NCBI RefSeq assembly: GCF_010015445.1
Contig: NC_053114.1
Coordinates: forward strand, 20,614,224 to 20,678,223
Direction of reading: 5' to 3'
Length of the DNA: 64,000 bases
Source of the DNA: Perca fluviatilis
Lineage: Eukaryota > Chordata > Actinopteri > Perciformes > Percidae
This document shows, one piece after another, positions 1-12,320 of this stretch. Numbering within the stretch: position 1 is the stretch's first letter; each line of letters opens with the position of its first letter. The translations under genes and the position numbers were made by a program. The notes beneath the pieces were generated by a model. It did not search any database. It had not been told where the DNA came from and saw nothing but the letters and a program-made list of their open reading frames with translations.

Positions 1-1479
1 GTCAAACATTATACCTGCTAAACTGCAGCTTGTTAACATCATTGACATCCATGAGCATGTTAAGCCTGCTGGTGTTATCATTTAGCTCATGGCTGTAGAC
101 TCTTGTTTAATGAAATTATGTCAACCGTCTTTATAAGCTTGCCTGTATTATAATTGGCCTACATATGTTAATGACATAGTACAGTTGTCATTTGCATCAT
201 AGGCTCGTAGGGCGTCTTGTTGCATTACATTTTCTCTACGAAAAGGCAAACTAATCTTATGTCTTTTATAATTTGGTTAGTTTGAAAATATATACATCGT
301 AAAACGTAATCGACAGTATAGTCTGTGAGTCCAACGCTGATTTCACGACTGGCTAGGTTGCTGTATTTATGAAATTGTTTGGGTTAAAGGTAGCCACAGC
401 TTATAGTGTGTTAGAGTGCAATTATATTTACATTTTGTTTGAGTAATTGAATTTGACTTTTAAATGAGAGAGGAGCTTGATAGTGAAGAGGGGAAGGAGT
501 GTGAGAGTTGTGCCTATGTTCACATTAGGCATCCATCAGAGCTGACAACTAACCTGGGATCACCTAATTGTTCTTCATTGAAAATGTATTATGTGTCAGT
601 ACTTTTGTCCTTCCCTTTTCTTTTCCCAATTCTCTCCGCCTGTAATTTACAAGATTGGATGCCCATTAAGAATATAGTCATTTGTGACATCGTGGTTGCC
701 ACGAGCTACTGACAGTTTCATTACATCAAATCAAAGTTCATTTTGTGGAGGAGGTAGTTTCATTTAAATAAAGAGCTCTGAACAGCTAAAAACCTTTTGA
801 GTGGTACATATCAGTGATGTCAGGCGCCATTGTCTTTATGTGAGTGAGTTTGTAATAAATGTTTAAATTATGTCTGCTAAGCTGCCAACAAGCTATAATC
901 TTATTGTGGTCTGTGTGTAAATAAGAAAAAAAATAGATTTTCTCTAGTGAAAGAAAAAGGTCACAGTGTGCAGACGTGGAGGATCTAGTGGACCGGATGC
1001 ACCACGAGTGATTTTGACTGCTCGTATGCAGCTGTACTCAACCATGTACATAACCATAGTGATTTACCAGAGTGTTTATTTGAGTTGTTATTTCTCTATT
1101 TCAAGTGGCTTGTTGATGTGGAGTGAATTACGCTTATTTGTTTTGAATTCAAGTTGAGTATATCATTTCCAGCAATATGTCTTTCTTCGGGCAAAACAGT
1201 GCAGTGTGCCTGTGGAACGGGACTGCGTGCGCGATCGGTCGATCAAATGTGATTAATCGAAGAAAATGATGTCGAGCTGTTGCCGTTGCTTGAATAATAG
1301 GGTGACCTTGAATTATTTAGTTCATCGTAAGAAAATACCGCTATTATCAACCTTTGGTCTGCATTTGCCATTGTCCCACTCTACTACACTTGCATCCAAA
1401 CAGGAAGGAAGTGGTAAACTAGTAGCCTCGTGAGACCGTCCTGATCTCGCGAGCGTTGGTTTTGAGGTGGGTTAGGTGG

Positions 1480-1837
1480 TGATAGACAGATGGTTTATCC
1501 AATCAGCTAACCAGTATTTTCAGACAGCGGTAGCCCCAATTCTGTTAGCCACTCGCTAATGCTTTTTTTCTCTTGGATCCTTCTTTTGGAATATGGTCCA
1601 TGAACCTGAAAGGGTGCCTTTTATTCCTAAATTCTCGTTACACAAACGGCAAATATCCTTTACCGACATGTTGCTTGCTTGCAGGAGCTAACAAGCTATG
1701 CTTTGCCTGCAGCAGCAGGGGCGGGCTTGTGGTTGTATTTTCATACGCTTCGTGGATCTGATTGGTTGATTTGGCCCGTCTATCACCAACGTAGGTGATA
1801 GACAGATGGTTCATCTAATCAGCTAACCAGTATTTTC
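1480..1837. repeat. Pair of near-identical ~42-bp direct repeats, part of an unclassified interspersed repeat
   Basis: The sequence GATAGACAGATGG followed by CAATCAGCTAACCAGTATTTTC-like sequence occurs at about 1480-1522 and again at about 1797-1837, with two mismatches, 317 bp apart. The material between and after (to about 2165) is more GC-rich than its surroundings. Direct repeats bounding a block suggest an interspersed repeat or an internal duplication inside one. I cannot name the family. Confidence 0.5.
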
Positions 1838-2855
1838 GCCCCTTCCCAAAAGTTCTCCAACGGAAAGTTCCCAGATGGATATGCCGAGCAAATGCGAAAC
1901 AATCCATCTGGCGGATTGATTGGCTGTCTGGGTCAAGTGTGACATTGACAAGTGGTGCGACTCCACACCGTGCGCTGAAAAGTTGAGAATATTTGAACAC
2001 TCATGGGCGTCTTTAAACCCGTATAAAAAAAAGTAACCGTGCAAGAGAGGTGCCGTACCGTAGCAAAGCAATGGTTTTGCTCGGTGTGATCGGGGCCTGA
2101 CAGTGAGCCAGCATGCACGGTACCAGGAACCTGAAATGAAAGCCGCTAAATGGAATTCAGCCATCATTAGTTTAATTATTTACACCTGTGCATTTGTCTA
2201 CTGCGGCATGTCAAAATGTCTTCTGTGAAAAAGGCCTATGGTCACTTGTATGCGGACTTAATAAGAGGTTCAGTGGGCAGTGACTGCCCCGCTTTACTGT
2301 CCCACTGTAGTTTTCCAAGTACGACATCGTTTTCGCTGTGTGTCTTTGTGTGCATCCATTAATATTGGTTTGGCATTACTATTCTTCTACAGACCTGCCT
2401 GTCTAGTCGGGCTGTGTGAATAACACAAGAGGAGGGGAGACAAAAAGGAAGAGATGGGTGGTTGATAAAAGCCCAGACTCCCTTTCTTTAAGTGACTGGC
2501 TATTGATCAGGATGGCAATCATGCTAGCACTCTATTAAATCATATGCAGTCTGTCTCCTGGCTGTGGCATTATTGAGCTATTGACACTATTAGTTCAAAA
2601 ACCCTTTGGCAGAGGGATTATAGAGCCTGTGCCCACAGTGGTTCATGTACAGTAGATAGTATACCTAAGAAATAATTCTTCATAGACAGGCAGAATGGAA
2701 TTAATGACATTTTTGACAAGTTTAGAAGTTGGCTACATCCTCTTGTGCAAATGTCAATAATATTAAAAGACATTTCTGTCCCAGGACCTAATAGCAACCA
2801 CCGGGGCTTGCTTGCAGTCTTAGTGAATGCTGTAGAAGCTCATCCAGTCTCAAGA

Positions 2856-2889
2856 CCAGTCCCTTTTCCTAATTAGGAAAAGGGACTGG
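2856..2889. repeat. Perfect 34-bp palindrome with no spacer
   Basis: The 17 bases at 2856-2872 (CCAGTCCCTTTTCCTAA) are followed at once by their exact reverse complement at 2873-2889. No spacer is present, so the two arms meet at TAATTA. No transposon ends or target duplication are visible around it. Confidence 0.9.
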
Positions 2890-3609
2890 CCCAGAAACTT
2901 AAACTGGAACTTGGTGCATGTGGTTAAAATGCAGGTAATCAATGAGTATCTGGTCAAAAGAAAGGGACCAAATTCGGTCAACTTAAAGGTTTTCTTATAG
3001 TGTTTTAAGATTGTTAATTTGTTTGCAGTCCACTTGCTTTTAATATAAATATCTGCACAAATGTATTCAATTTCCCCACATTTTATTGTGAGGCCTGACA
3101 AAAAAGAAAAATGAATGATTGTTACTCTGAGTGGAGTTGACCGTCAGCATTTCCTGAAAAGAAGTACCGTAGGAGTGCCTATTCCTTCATGTAACATCGA
3201 GTCAAACTACATTATCCCCTAAAAAGAGAAATGGAATTCTATATGCATATAGGATTTTTTTTATTACTATATTGCAATTCTAGAATATTTTTCTCAAATG
3301 TTAAAAATTCCAATCAGAAGAATAAAATGACGAGAAAACCTAACATCATCATAAAGAAATGTAATGATTTATAATGTGCACTGCACATACGTACAAGAGC
3401 AAGACAGTAAGTGCAATCAATAATCAGAATGTTTTCATTAACAGTTCTAGGTTTATGATTAATAAGTATATGCAGTAACGTTGCCTAATTATTCTTGTAA
3501 TTACATCAAATCTAGCAGTTTCAGATTCTGAAAAGTTCAGGTGGTTGTAAGTGTGAATTTTGTTTACAGTTGATCTGCAGTTATTGTTGTAGACATCAAG
3601 CAGCAGCAG

Positions 3610-3647
3610 CTGTAAATGCTGAGCTGAGCTGAGCTCAGCATTTACAG
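3610..3647. repeat. 16-bp inverted repeat with 6-bp loop
   Basis: CTGTAAATGCTGAGCT at 3610-3625 is the exact reverse complement of 3632-3647. The loop GAGCTG belongs to a short GAGCT tandem run, which probably helped form the structure. Confidence 0.85.
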
Positions 3648-3741
3648 TACAGCATGAATTGTATTGCCGTTAGCATTGCCGTGGGGCTCACCTGCTGTTT
3701 ACCAACTGGTAGTCTGACTTACCGGATGTGGACTGTTGATA

Positions 3742-3922
3742 TAAGCCTGCTATTGGCCGCCTAGTTCAGCCGCCATTCTCCTCCCCTTCCGCTATCTCCG
3801 CCATCTATTTTGCAAGGGCAACGTCGCTACATCTGGGGCTTAGTGCCGCCCAAGAAAATTGTGATTAGTATAAGGAAATACAAACAAACCAGAGTGTTTT
3901 TCCCCTATAGCAGAATGTTATG
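3742..3922 (+). repeat. Unclassified dispersed repeat, copy A
   Basis: This stretch aligns in reverse orientation with about 17829-17985. Both share, in order, a block around CTATTGGC..GCCTA.TTCAGC, the phrase CCATCTATTTTGC, TCGCTACA.CTGG.GCTTAG, a GCCCAAGA..A.TGTGATT block, GAAATACAAA and a terminal TTTTTCCCCTATA.CAGAATG. Two diverged copies in opposite orientation within 14 kb mark an interspersed repeat. The class is unknown; it is plausibly a non-autonomous DNA transposon or SINE. Confidence 0.6.
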
Positions 3923-4560
3923 AATTAACCAAAAAATTGCAGGTTCTCCTTGACCACAGGTCCAAACAGTGACTACATCAGTGCGTGTCGTATTCTACAG
4001 GTTGGAAAGAGAGGACAGTTGTGTACTTGATACTTGCATAGTTGTACATTTTCAGGCGTTATACATTCTATACTGTGTTAGTATTTAGTTTTTTTTAACA
4101 CATAGGAACGTTTTCCGCTCACTTTGTTTTATCTTATAAAGTGATTCGGCCAGGGATGATGACTGTAGAGTGAAAAACAAAAGAGAACAAGAAACGTATA
4201 AAAACAGACCTTTAATAATCTCAAAAAATAAGAATCCTTTTTTTTTTTTTTTTTTTTTAATGCATGAAAGCGTCAAAATTGGAACAGAAACTAATGTTTT
4301 TTTTTCCTCTTATTGATCTCTGATGTGCCTGGTGTCAAGTTGTTTTGTGTCTGGCAAGACCAGGGTGGCAATCCATCTTAGAAGCTTCATCTGACTCTAA
4401 TGGTGCCTGATAAAGATGTCAGTGATGTCAGTGGTGTTTGACAGCTGCCTCTGCCTTGGACAGGCTCTACACTACTGTAATTAACCCCACTTAGCAACCT
4501 GTCTTGTTTTTCCTCTTTCTCTCTGTCTTTCCCTCACTTCCTCTCCCGCTCTCCCCACAG

Positions 4561-4696
4561 CAAGCACTGAAGGAAAACCTGAAGCAGAGGGAGTCAGAGG
4601 AGAAACAGAGGAGGGCACTGGCGGCAAAGGAGAAGGCTGAGCGTGAAAAGCAGGAGAGACAACAGAAGAAGAGGAGGTTGCTGGAAGTCAATGCAG
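4561..4696 (+). CDS. diaph3: Diaphanous-related formin 3, exon encoding the post-FH2 basic helix
   Basis: A coding exon of 136 nt, read in frame from 4561, encodes 45 residues plus one base of a split codon. The product runs QALKENLKQRESEEKQRR, continues through repeated A/K/E heptad-like sequence and ends ERQQKKRRLLEVNA. This is the long charged helix at the C-terminal end of the FH2 domain of Diaphanous formins. The ERQQKK-RLLE phrase resembles DIAPH3 more than DIAPH1 or DIAPH2, which have QLID at that place (from memory of the family). The acceptor is a long pyrimidine tract ending CCCCACAG at 4560. The donor is GCAG/GTAGAG with the intron starting at 4697. The exon ends in phase 1, matching the 22230 exon 17.5 kb away. 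FH2 domains nucleate and processively elongate actin filaments in the cytoplasm. Upstream exons are outside the window. The paralog assignment is less sure than formin identity. Confidence 0.88.
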
Positions 4697-5858
4697 GTAG
4701 AGACTGTTCAATCTGTTTCGCCTGTCAACTTTTGCATCGTCGAGCCCATTACAGGGAGCCGTGTGCTAAATCGATCTGGGGTCAAATGGTGTAAGAGATC
4801 ATTCAAAGACAATGACTGTCATTTATCAAGCAAACATAAGTCCCTTTTCAATGGATTAGAGGGGACATCTATTTTCTCACAATTCAGTATTTATCTCTTG
4901 AAAAACTAAAACCCACATTTACACAGAAAGCATTTGTGCTTATTTTGATTGATGGACACGTAGTTAAGGAATGCTGGAAATAATTTAAATACAAAATTAC
5001 CAGTGGTGTGTCACTCAGTTAATGTCAGCCCCGATGAAATTATAGTCTTGATTTTCATTATTTCTGATCAATTAATCTATCAAATGTAGTTCCCAGTTAT
5101 GAAAAGCATACATTATGTTGGGATTAGGTAGGGGTACAGATTCAATTGTTGGCAAATTATCAAAGATGTTTGATCAGTATTAATTTAATTTAATTTAATA
5201 ACTTGTCCAAATTGACAAACAATCAAAATGGGGCACCACCCTGGAATCAGGGACCAATAACTGGGCTGTGAAATAGTCTCATTGGTGGTGTTCCCTTTAA
5301 AGTACAGATCTGAATTAATTTGATTAATTCATCTGGTTATCTTTGAAGGAACAAAAGAAGGGTGAATTTGAGCACATACCTGTTTAACTAGCAGTTATTA
5401 CAACAAATACACAAATAATCACAAACAACTGCTATTTAACGTATAATAGAATTGATTTACTTCCAAATTATCAATTGTCAATCAATAGTTCTTCAATCGA
5501 TAAACCTGTATACCCTTTTCAAACTACAACAAAACAAAACAGACAGACATGTAGCGACATGTCTCTCTCTGTGTGGGTGTGTGTGAAGAGGACGGGGAGG
5601 CGACGAAACGTGGGGGTAGCTAAACCCCGCGATATCAAGAGGTGGACGAGACTCCGCAAAATTTGAGTCTCTCTGTAGTTAGCCCAAAGACTACAAAAAA
5701 TGGCGGTCGGGGGACCGCGTGGCATTGAGTTAGCCGGTTAGCTGTTCAAGCTAACGTGTCACAGAACAGAGAGATACACAACAGAGGCTACTTAGCGCAC
5801 GTTAGCTGGTTAACGCACCTGTATGCAGGTGTATGACTGTCGTAGCCAGCAAGGCCAG

Positions 5859-5860
<2 letters not shown>

Positions 5861-5948
<88 letters not shown>
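5861..5948. repeat. (GT)44 microsatellite
   Basis: An uninterrupted GT dinucleotide tract of 88 bases. The phrase CAAGGCCAGCTGT occurs just before it and again just after it, at about 5965, so the tract lies between short direct repeats. Confidence 0.97.
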
Positions 5949-5950
<2 letters not shown>

Positions 5951-6303
5951 GGTTTGTGGCTCGCAAGGCCAGCTGTTCAAGATGGCACGTGTGTGTATGT
6001 TAGGTTAGTGTAAAAGAGGAAAGGAAAGCATGTTTTAGAGATCTCTGTTTTTATCTCTCTCTTTAAGCTCAGGTTTAATTCCCTACTGTGGTCCCAACAA
6101 TTATCATACCAGGCATGCACTATAGAGGATGGATAACAGATATTTAGAAATGATGTTCTGGTTCGGGACAGGCTCGGTCACATCAGCGCGATAAGGCATT
6201 GAACATTTAAAATTTAAAACGGCTCATTACCGTGCGCTTGTTGCCCCGTGTGCGTGACATTTACGATAGCCTTCCTACAGTTGCTTAAAGGTGCTCTAAG
6301 CGA

Positions 6304-7195
6304 TGTTCAATTCAATTCCGTTTTATTTATAGTGTCAAATCATAACAGGAATTATCTCAGGACACTTTACAGATAGAGTAGGTCTAGACCACACTCCATA
6401 ATTTACAAGGACCCAACAATTCCAGTGATTCCCCCAAGATCATGCATGAATGCGTAAGTGCGACAGTGGAAAGGAAAAACTCCCTTTTAGGAAGAAACCT
6501 CGGACAGACCCAGGCTCTTGGTAGGCGGTGTCTGACGGTGCTGGTTGGGGGTGTGATGAACAATGGCAATAATAGTCACAATAAAGATAATGACTAGAAG
6601 TAGTAGTTGGAATAGTTAATGGTGTCGTAGAGCACAGCATGGCGTAACAGGGCGTGGCAGGGCGTTGGCCGGACATAGCAAGTCAAAGCATTGCAGAGCG
6701 TAGCAGGGTGTTATAGGAACAGCAGGGCGTAGAGCAGGACCACGACAGCTGCCACCATGATCCAAGGAAACATGCTGGGCGGAAAAAGAACATAAGGACT
6801 CCGGGGAATAAGCTCCCCGGAGCTAGGTTAGTAACAAGCATTTCTGGGACATGGATACACACAGATGGAAAGAGAGAGGAGAGAGAAGCTCAGTGTGTCA
6901 AAGGAGGTACCCTGGTATTCTAGAACTATAACCGCATAACTAAGAGCTGCAGGGAAGGGGAGATAGGGAGGCTGTGGTCAGTGATTGTGGCTACACACCT
7001 TCCCCCGCCGGTCTAGGCGAGCGCTGCGACTCCTTACTCCCAAAATATACGTAAGCTTTCTATGGGGAGAAGCAGAGATAGGGTGGGGGTGTGCCATGAC
7101 TGTGGCTACACACGCTCCCCGCTGGTATAGTCGAACGCTGCAACCCCTCACTCCCTAACTATAGGCTTTATCGAAGAGGAGAGTTTTAAGTTTAC
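6304..7195. repeat. Teleost high-copy dispersed repeat, class uncertain
   Basis: Starting near TCAATTCAATTCCGTTTTAT, this block contains phrases I recognise as a very common fish genomic repeat: GGACACTTTACAGATAGAGT, AGGTCTAGACCACACTCC, GGAAAAACTCCCTTTTAGGA and GAAACCTCGGACAGACCCAG. It continues through a GC-richer part with an internal imperfect duplication (about 6958-7165) and appears to end near the TTTACTCTTAAAACT phrase. No open reading frame of a mobile-element protein is visible. The limits are approximate. Confidence 0.7.
6958..7165. repeat. Imperfect tandem duplication inside the dispersed repeat
   Basis: Two units of roughly 85-90 bp, at about 6961-7048 and 7078-7163, share the order GAGATAGGG, TGTGGCTACACAC, a GCTCCCC/CTTCCCCCGC block, GGTCTAGGCGAGCGCTGCGA or its variant GGTATAGTCGAACGCTGCAA, then CTCACTCCC. 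Divergence between units is high, so the duplication belongs to the repeat family rather than being recent. Confidence 0.6.
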
Positions 7196-7994
7196 TCTTA
7201 AAACTGGGTGACTTTACTTCTTTTTGACGTTCAAAGTATTTTCCAAAAGTATTCCCCCCCCCCCTTCCCCCCCGGATAGAAAAATGCGGCCCGATCCACA
7301 CTCTAATGCATTAAACTAAAACACACTGTGTCGTGTTATTGTGTCATGTGAAGGCAACATTGACATTGTGCTGCCTTCCCTTGATTTGTGGACACTTTAA
7401 CAAGGCAATGTTCTTCATGTATTGCATTGTACATATTTCAGCCTTGGAATTTAGAGGTAATATTATGGTTATTAATTGGTTATTGATCCAGATATAGAAG
7501 TTCACCTCTTACAAGCTTGACTTTTCTTGGGAGATCAGAGCACAGGGCCTGCTCACAACAGCATTCGTCAGGATTGTAGGGGTTCAGTGGATTGCTACAA
7601 AACACTTGACTAAAATGGATGATTGCTATAATGACCTTTAACCCAGGTCAATTGTTTGAAGGACAGCCTCTGTAATTCCGATTCACCCAGAGAGCTACTC
7701 TTTTTAAATGAGCAGAGAGTTATGCCACAGTCCATGAAGGGTGATGGTTGAATCGTTAATAATTTCATATGAAGTCCACAATTACAATTGTTATTAATAC
7801 CTTTCGTCAAGTTTTAACATTGTATGTTGACAAGCACAGTCTTGAACTAGGCCACAAGCAAAAGGTTTGGCGTACAGCTGCTTGGTTGTCATCAAAATGC
7901 AGCCATATGCTGCATGGAGAATCGTCAGCCTAAAGAAAAAAAATCTGCTGTCTTGTGCAAATAGTTACGCTTAACAACTGTACCCTAATTACTC

Positions 7995-8020
7995 TTTTTT
8001 TTTTTTTTTTTTTTTTTTTT
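7995..8020. repeat. Poly-T tract
   Basis: A run of 26 T, interrupted by nothing. It could be the remnant of a poly-A tail on the minus strand, but no retroelement body is recognisable beside it. Confidence 0.9.
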
Positions 8021-9676
8021 CATACGCCATTGAGTTTAAAAATGTGATGTTTATAAAATGTGGAGAAAAGCAATCCTTTACCGAGTTAAGAAGGTAACAA
8101 GAACTAAGATGTCTCAGAAATGTTTTAAGCCACGTTCAGACATTTGAATGATTGAAGGAATGAGGGTCAGCGGTTGAGCACACAGTCAGGTGTAACACTG
8201 CACGATCGTCTGATCAGAGAAGGTGAATTTTATTTGGACCACATTCCAAGTCCAAATAAACACATAGAAGCACACATGGTATATTACTTTGCAATGTGTA
8301 AAGATGTGTTTCTACTGTTTATCAGTTACTCACACTGGACTACCTGGATAATATTTCATGTCTCACTGGTACCTGAAGTAACATGACACCACCAGCGCAG
8401 CCCCATGCGTTGTTTTAACAGTTTCAGGTCTAAAAACCTGCTTTTATGTAGCTCCTTTTCCTATTGCATTTTACTATACTTTTACCCAGTTTAAGAAAGC
8501 ACAGCTTCCTCTGTTACTACATGTTTATATTTATGACCTTTTCCTGAGAAGCATTTAACAGTTTTCAGGCTTTAATATGTTACTTACTGATAACCGTATG
8601 ATGGGTTGTGTACAGGTTCAGAGTTGGACTGGCAGACCTCTGGTTTTGCTTTGCAAATGTGGTATTTTCTTATCAAAACTACATTGTCGTGTGTCCTTTG
8701 ATGTTCCCCTCCGCTGGATAAATACTTTATTGAGTGTTGTATGGATAGATAGACCTATGATTTTAACTTGACCTATATTTCATCCATGTGGTATGTGGTT
8801 TTTCACTCGGTATGCTTGCATATTGTCAGTAGAGGTAAAAATGTCCTTTTCAAACACTGTCCAAGGCTGTGGGCCTCAGGGATAATGTAGCTACAATGAT
8901 AACTCCATGTACCAAGCAGGTTCAGACATGGCTATGAAGAAGGCAATGTCTACCTTATGCCAGAGCATATGGTTCCAACTGCCAGTTGTTGTTTTTTCTT
9001 TCCCCTTTGGAGCTCCGCTGATGCCATAAACTTGTTCAACAGTGCAGCCTCCAGACCCATTTCCAATGCCAAAGCCAAGGTTGGCAGAGCAGTTGAGTTT
9101 GGCAGTCCCAGCCCTGCACCAGCATCTATAGCTAACATGACTATGCCAGCCACTGTAGAACTCCTGTAGACTTTAGGGTGCAAGTAGAGAGCCACCGTGC
9201 TCCATCCAGGCCAATGTACTGCTGTGAGCATACTACTGAGCCAAACCAAGGCCTCTCTTGGCTGAAACATAATAGAAACACTAGGAATATAACTCCATAC
9301 ATAGAGTGCCTGAAGTTTTACAGTGCTGGGCTCATCCGAATGAAGGGTCAGGTCCAGTTGAAATTATTGAACAGGATTTTGGTGCATAGGTTATGTGCTG
9401 TATGTTAGTCCAGTTGTGTATGGGGTGCTGTATCTGAAAATACCAGCAACAGGGTTAACTTAACTTTTCCCAGTAGGCCAATGTTGAACTGTATGGGTTG
9501 TGTTTATATTAGTGAGGCTCAGTAATGTCCAGTGATTTATAATGAATAATGAATGGCACGGCTCTGTGTCTGCAGTTATTGGCAGACACCATATCTGGAG
9601 AAGGTGCTCCTACCTATACCATTAATTCAGGCTAAAATGTCATATTTAAAATAGTTTGTATAGTTCCCTATCAATC

Positions 9677-9783
<107 letters not shown>

Positions 9784-9884
9784 CCTTTTAAATACATGTG
9801 TACCCTATTACCCTTTGGTCTGCTATTATGTATGCAGTATTTGCTGTAACATCACACGTGTGCATACAAGCACCAGTCCCCAGC

Positions 9885-10000
9885 ATGAAGCGTGTTAGTG
9901 GCAGCATCGTGCTGTGGGGATGCTTCCCTGCCAAAGGCCCTGGAAGGCTTGTGAGGGTAGAGGGTAAAAATGAATGCAGCATAATCTAGAGAAATCCTCC
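9885..10000 (+). pseudogene. Tc1/mariner-type transposase remnant
   Basis: From 9885 the + strand encodes VSGSIVLWGCFPAKG followed by PGRLVRVEGK. This matches the catalytic-domain phrase G-S-[IV]-[MV]-[LV]-W-G-C-F plus G-T-G-R-L-V-R of Tc1-like transposases, which cut and paste DNA at TA sites. In that family the sequence continues with K-M-N-A-A. Here an extra A after GGTAAA shifts the frame, and a one-base correction restores M-N-A-A, followed at once by a stop and then R-E-I-L. The copy is therefore short (about 38 codons), frameshifted and stopped, with no inverted terminal repeats seen. It is a dead fragment inside the formin intron. Confidence 0.8.
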
Positions 10001-10760
10001 AAACAAAAATATGCCACATTTTTTAAGAGAACTGTGACTTTGAAAACCATTTCATTTCCAGCAAGACTAGCTTCTCAGATGAGAGTCCAGACCACAAATA
10101 AATCAAGAATTTAGATGCCATGAAACTAAACCGAGCCGGAGTGGTTTTGTAAGGAGCAATGAGGAATAATTGCAGTGTCCGGATGACAATAACCTAACCA
10201 CATAGACTCAAAGCAGTAATTGCTGCGTCTTCTAAATATTTAATTGAGCGAGTGAATACATCTTCAATTACTGTAAGAATTTAGGTTTTATAGTTGTACT
10301 TAAGTTATATCAGTTTGTTTTCACTTTGGCATTCTAATGACGTTTCAGTTCATCAGTGTTAAAGAAAAATGATTAAAGTACATCCACTTTGTTTCAGTGT
10401 TGTAAACCAAGAATAGAGACTTGAATAGCTTTTTTATTGGCACTGTACATATGTGTCCTTATGTGAATTTTAATGACTACTACTGTGTTTCAGTTTACTT
10501 GCTCAGATTGACAGCTTGGACTTCTTTTCCCTGTGCTTGTGTGTTGAGTTGTGTTTTTACTGCAAACTTTTCTATTTCGGAAAAGTAGTTCAGAAATAAG
10601 AAAATCATGAGAATAAACCTCAGCCAAATTTTGTCAGATAGGCTTATACAAATATGCCCAGAGCTTGAAATGTATTTAGATACGCTCAAATTAAGATAAA
10701 GCTGAAGGCAAACTTAGTGACATCCCCAGGAAGTGATGTTTCTGGCAATGTAAAACACAT

Positions 10761-10867
<107 letters not shown>

Positions 10868-12320
10868 TTGTTAGGATGAAATGAATATGTGATAGAGATT
10901 TGGCATTGTGCTGCCAACCCAGGACAGGATTTACTCACTCTCTCTCTCACACACTCTCTCACTCTTGTCTGTCTCTCAGCCTATTTATTAACTAAAGAGC
11001 TTTCTCTTTGTTTGTCAGGGAGAATTGTCCTCAATGGAGATTTTCTCTGTAATCATCTGATTATCCATCAATTCCCTAAAAAGCCCCAGAGAGACTGCAT
11101 ATCCACATTATGCTGAAGGGCACAGCAATGAGAGACAGGGGAAGGAAGGGGGAGGGCTTCCAGGAGGAAATGATCAAAATGGATTATAGCTTCTTTACTT
11201 GCTACAGGTATCTGCATTTAGTTTGGTTTTAGCTTTGCCTACTTATGCATTCCTGAAACGTGAGCTTCTCCCAGTTTCCTTCTCATTTCTCTGTGTCTCT
11301 TTTACCTGCCACAGACTGGGCCTCTACCGTCCTACACAATAATATGCAGTCTGGCTTCGTCATCTGCACAGTGTGTTCTGGCAGTAGAGCAAGAGCATCG
11401 ACTTGCATACATTTGCATAGAGCCCTATGAAGATTGAAATTCAGATTGAATAGGTGTTTTTTTCCCCTCCTCCTAGAGCTGTGCCTGGCTTGTGTATGAC
11501 AAATCTGTTGCATTAACTCCCAGGGTAGGCCGGGAGCGGGAATGTTTGTGGAGCGACAAATTACACATTAGAGCTTTATTTAACATTCCCTACATGGCTA
11601 CAAGCGATGAACTATTAAGACGTCAAATACAAGAACAGCTAGCAATGCAACCCTGCATGCAAAGATGCTAAATGCATAGGAGGGACATACGAGAGAGATA
11701 TACAGAAGAAAACATTTTTGTGAAGCTTGTAAGAACATACTTTATCTCATGAGATTGTCCTTAGATACTATAGGCAAAGTAATGTCCTTTGTGTCATGCC
11801 GTAGTATTTTAGTGGTGCACTACTCACATAGTTGGTTTACGTTTGATACAATTTTATTTTTCATACATTTACTGTTATAATAAACTGACAGTTTGGTGTC
11901 TGCTAGAACCCACTGGACAGTGGGCTGCTTCCCTGCGTTGCTGTGGGAAACTAGCCTAACAATGTCCTAATGTTCGCTGAAGGCTGGACCGCTGTGTTCC
12001 ATGAAGTGTGAATGTGTTGGAGCCAACACAAAGCCAGTTAAAAAAAAAATGTCTGCACTGGCCTCTATGGTGTGAAAGTTACGCAAGTCTGTTGAACCTT
12101 GTTAATAAGTCTGTTTCTGTTAAACCCAATTGTGTTGTTGCGTGGTACTATAGTGCCACAGTACATCAGTGCTGCAAAGGGTGTGGAATAAGCATGTTAT
12201 CGCCACTAGTTGGTAGTTCAATCTTCAAAGTGTTGTTTGTTGTCTGTGAGGCTTTAATGTAGTAATTTGCTTTAGCTTTTTGTGTCTGGAACCAGGTCTG
12301 CTCAAACCAAAGAAATGTAT

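Larger units (their letters stand above)
1..4560. other. Non-coding stretch upstream of the first visible formin exon
   Basis: No exon could be supported here. Short open frames in this stretch do not resemble the FH2 domain expected just upstream of the 4561 exon. It holds a repeated block (1480-1837), a perfect palindrome (2856-2889), a hairpin (3610-3647) and one copy of a dispersed repeat (about 3742-3922), each listed separately. A polypyrimidine-rich tract at about 4503-4558 leads into the splice acceptor of the formin exon. By position it is an intron of the formin gene. Confidence 0.6.

Noticed and set aside
8950..9270. 106-codon minus-strand frame rich in Ala and Leu, with an open + strand frame opposite
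   Set aside because: No domain recognised; simultaneous openness on both strands points to base composition.
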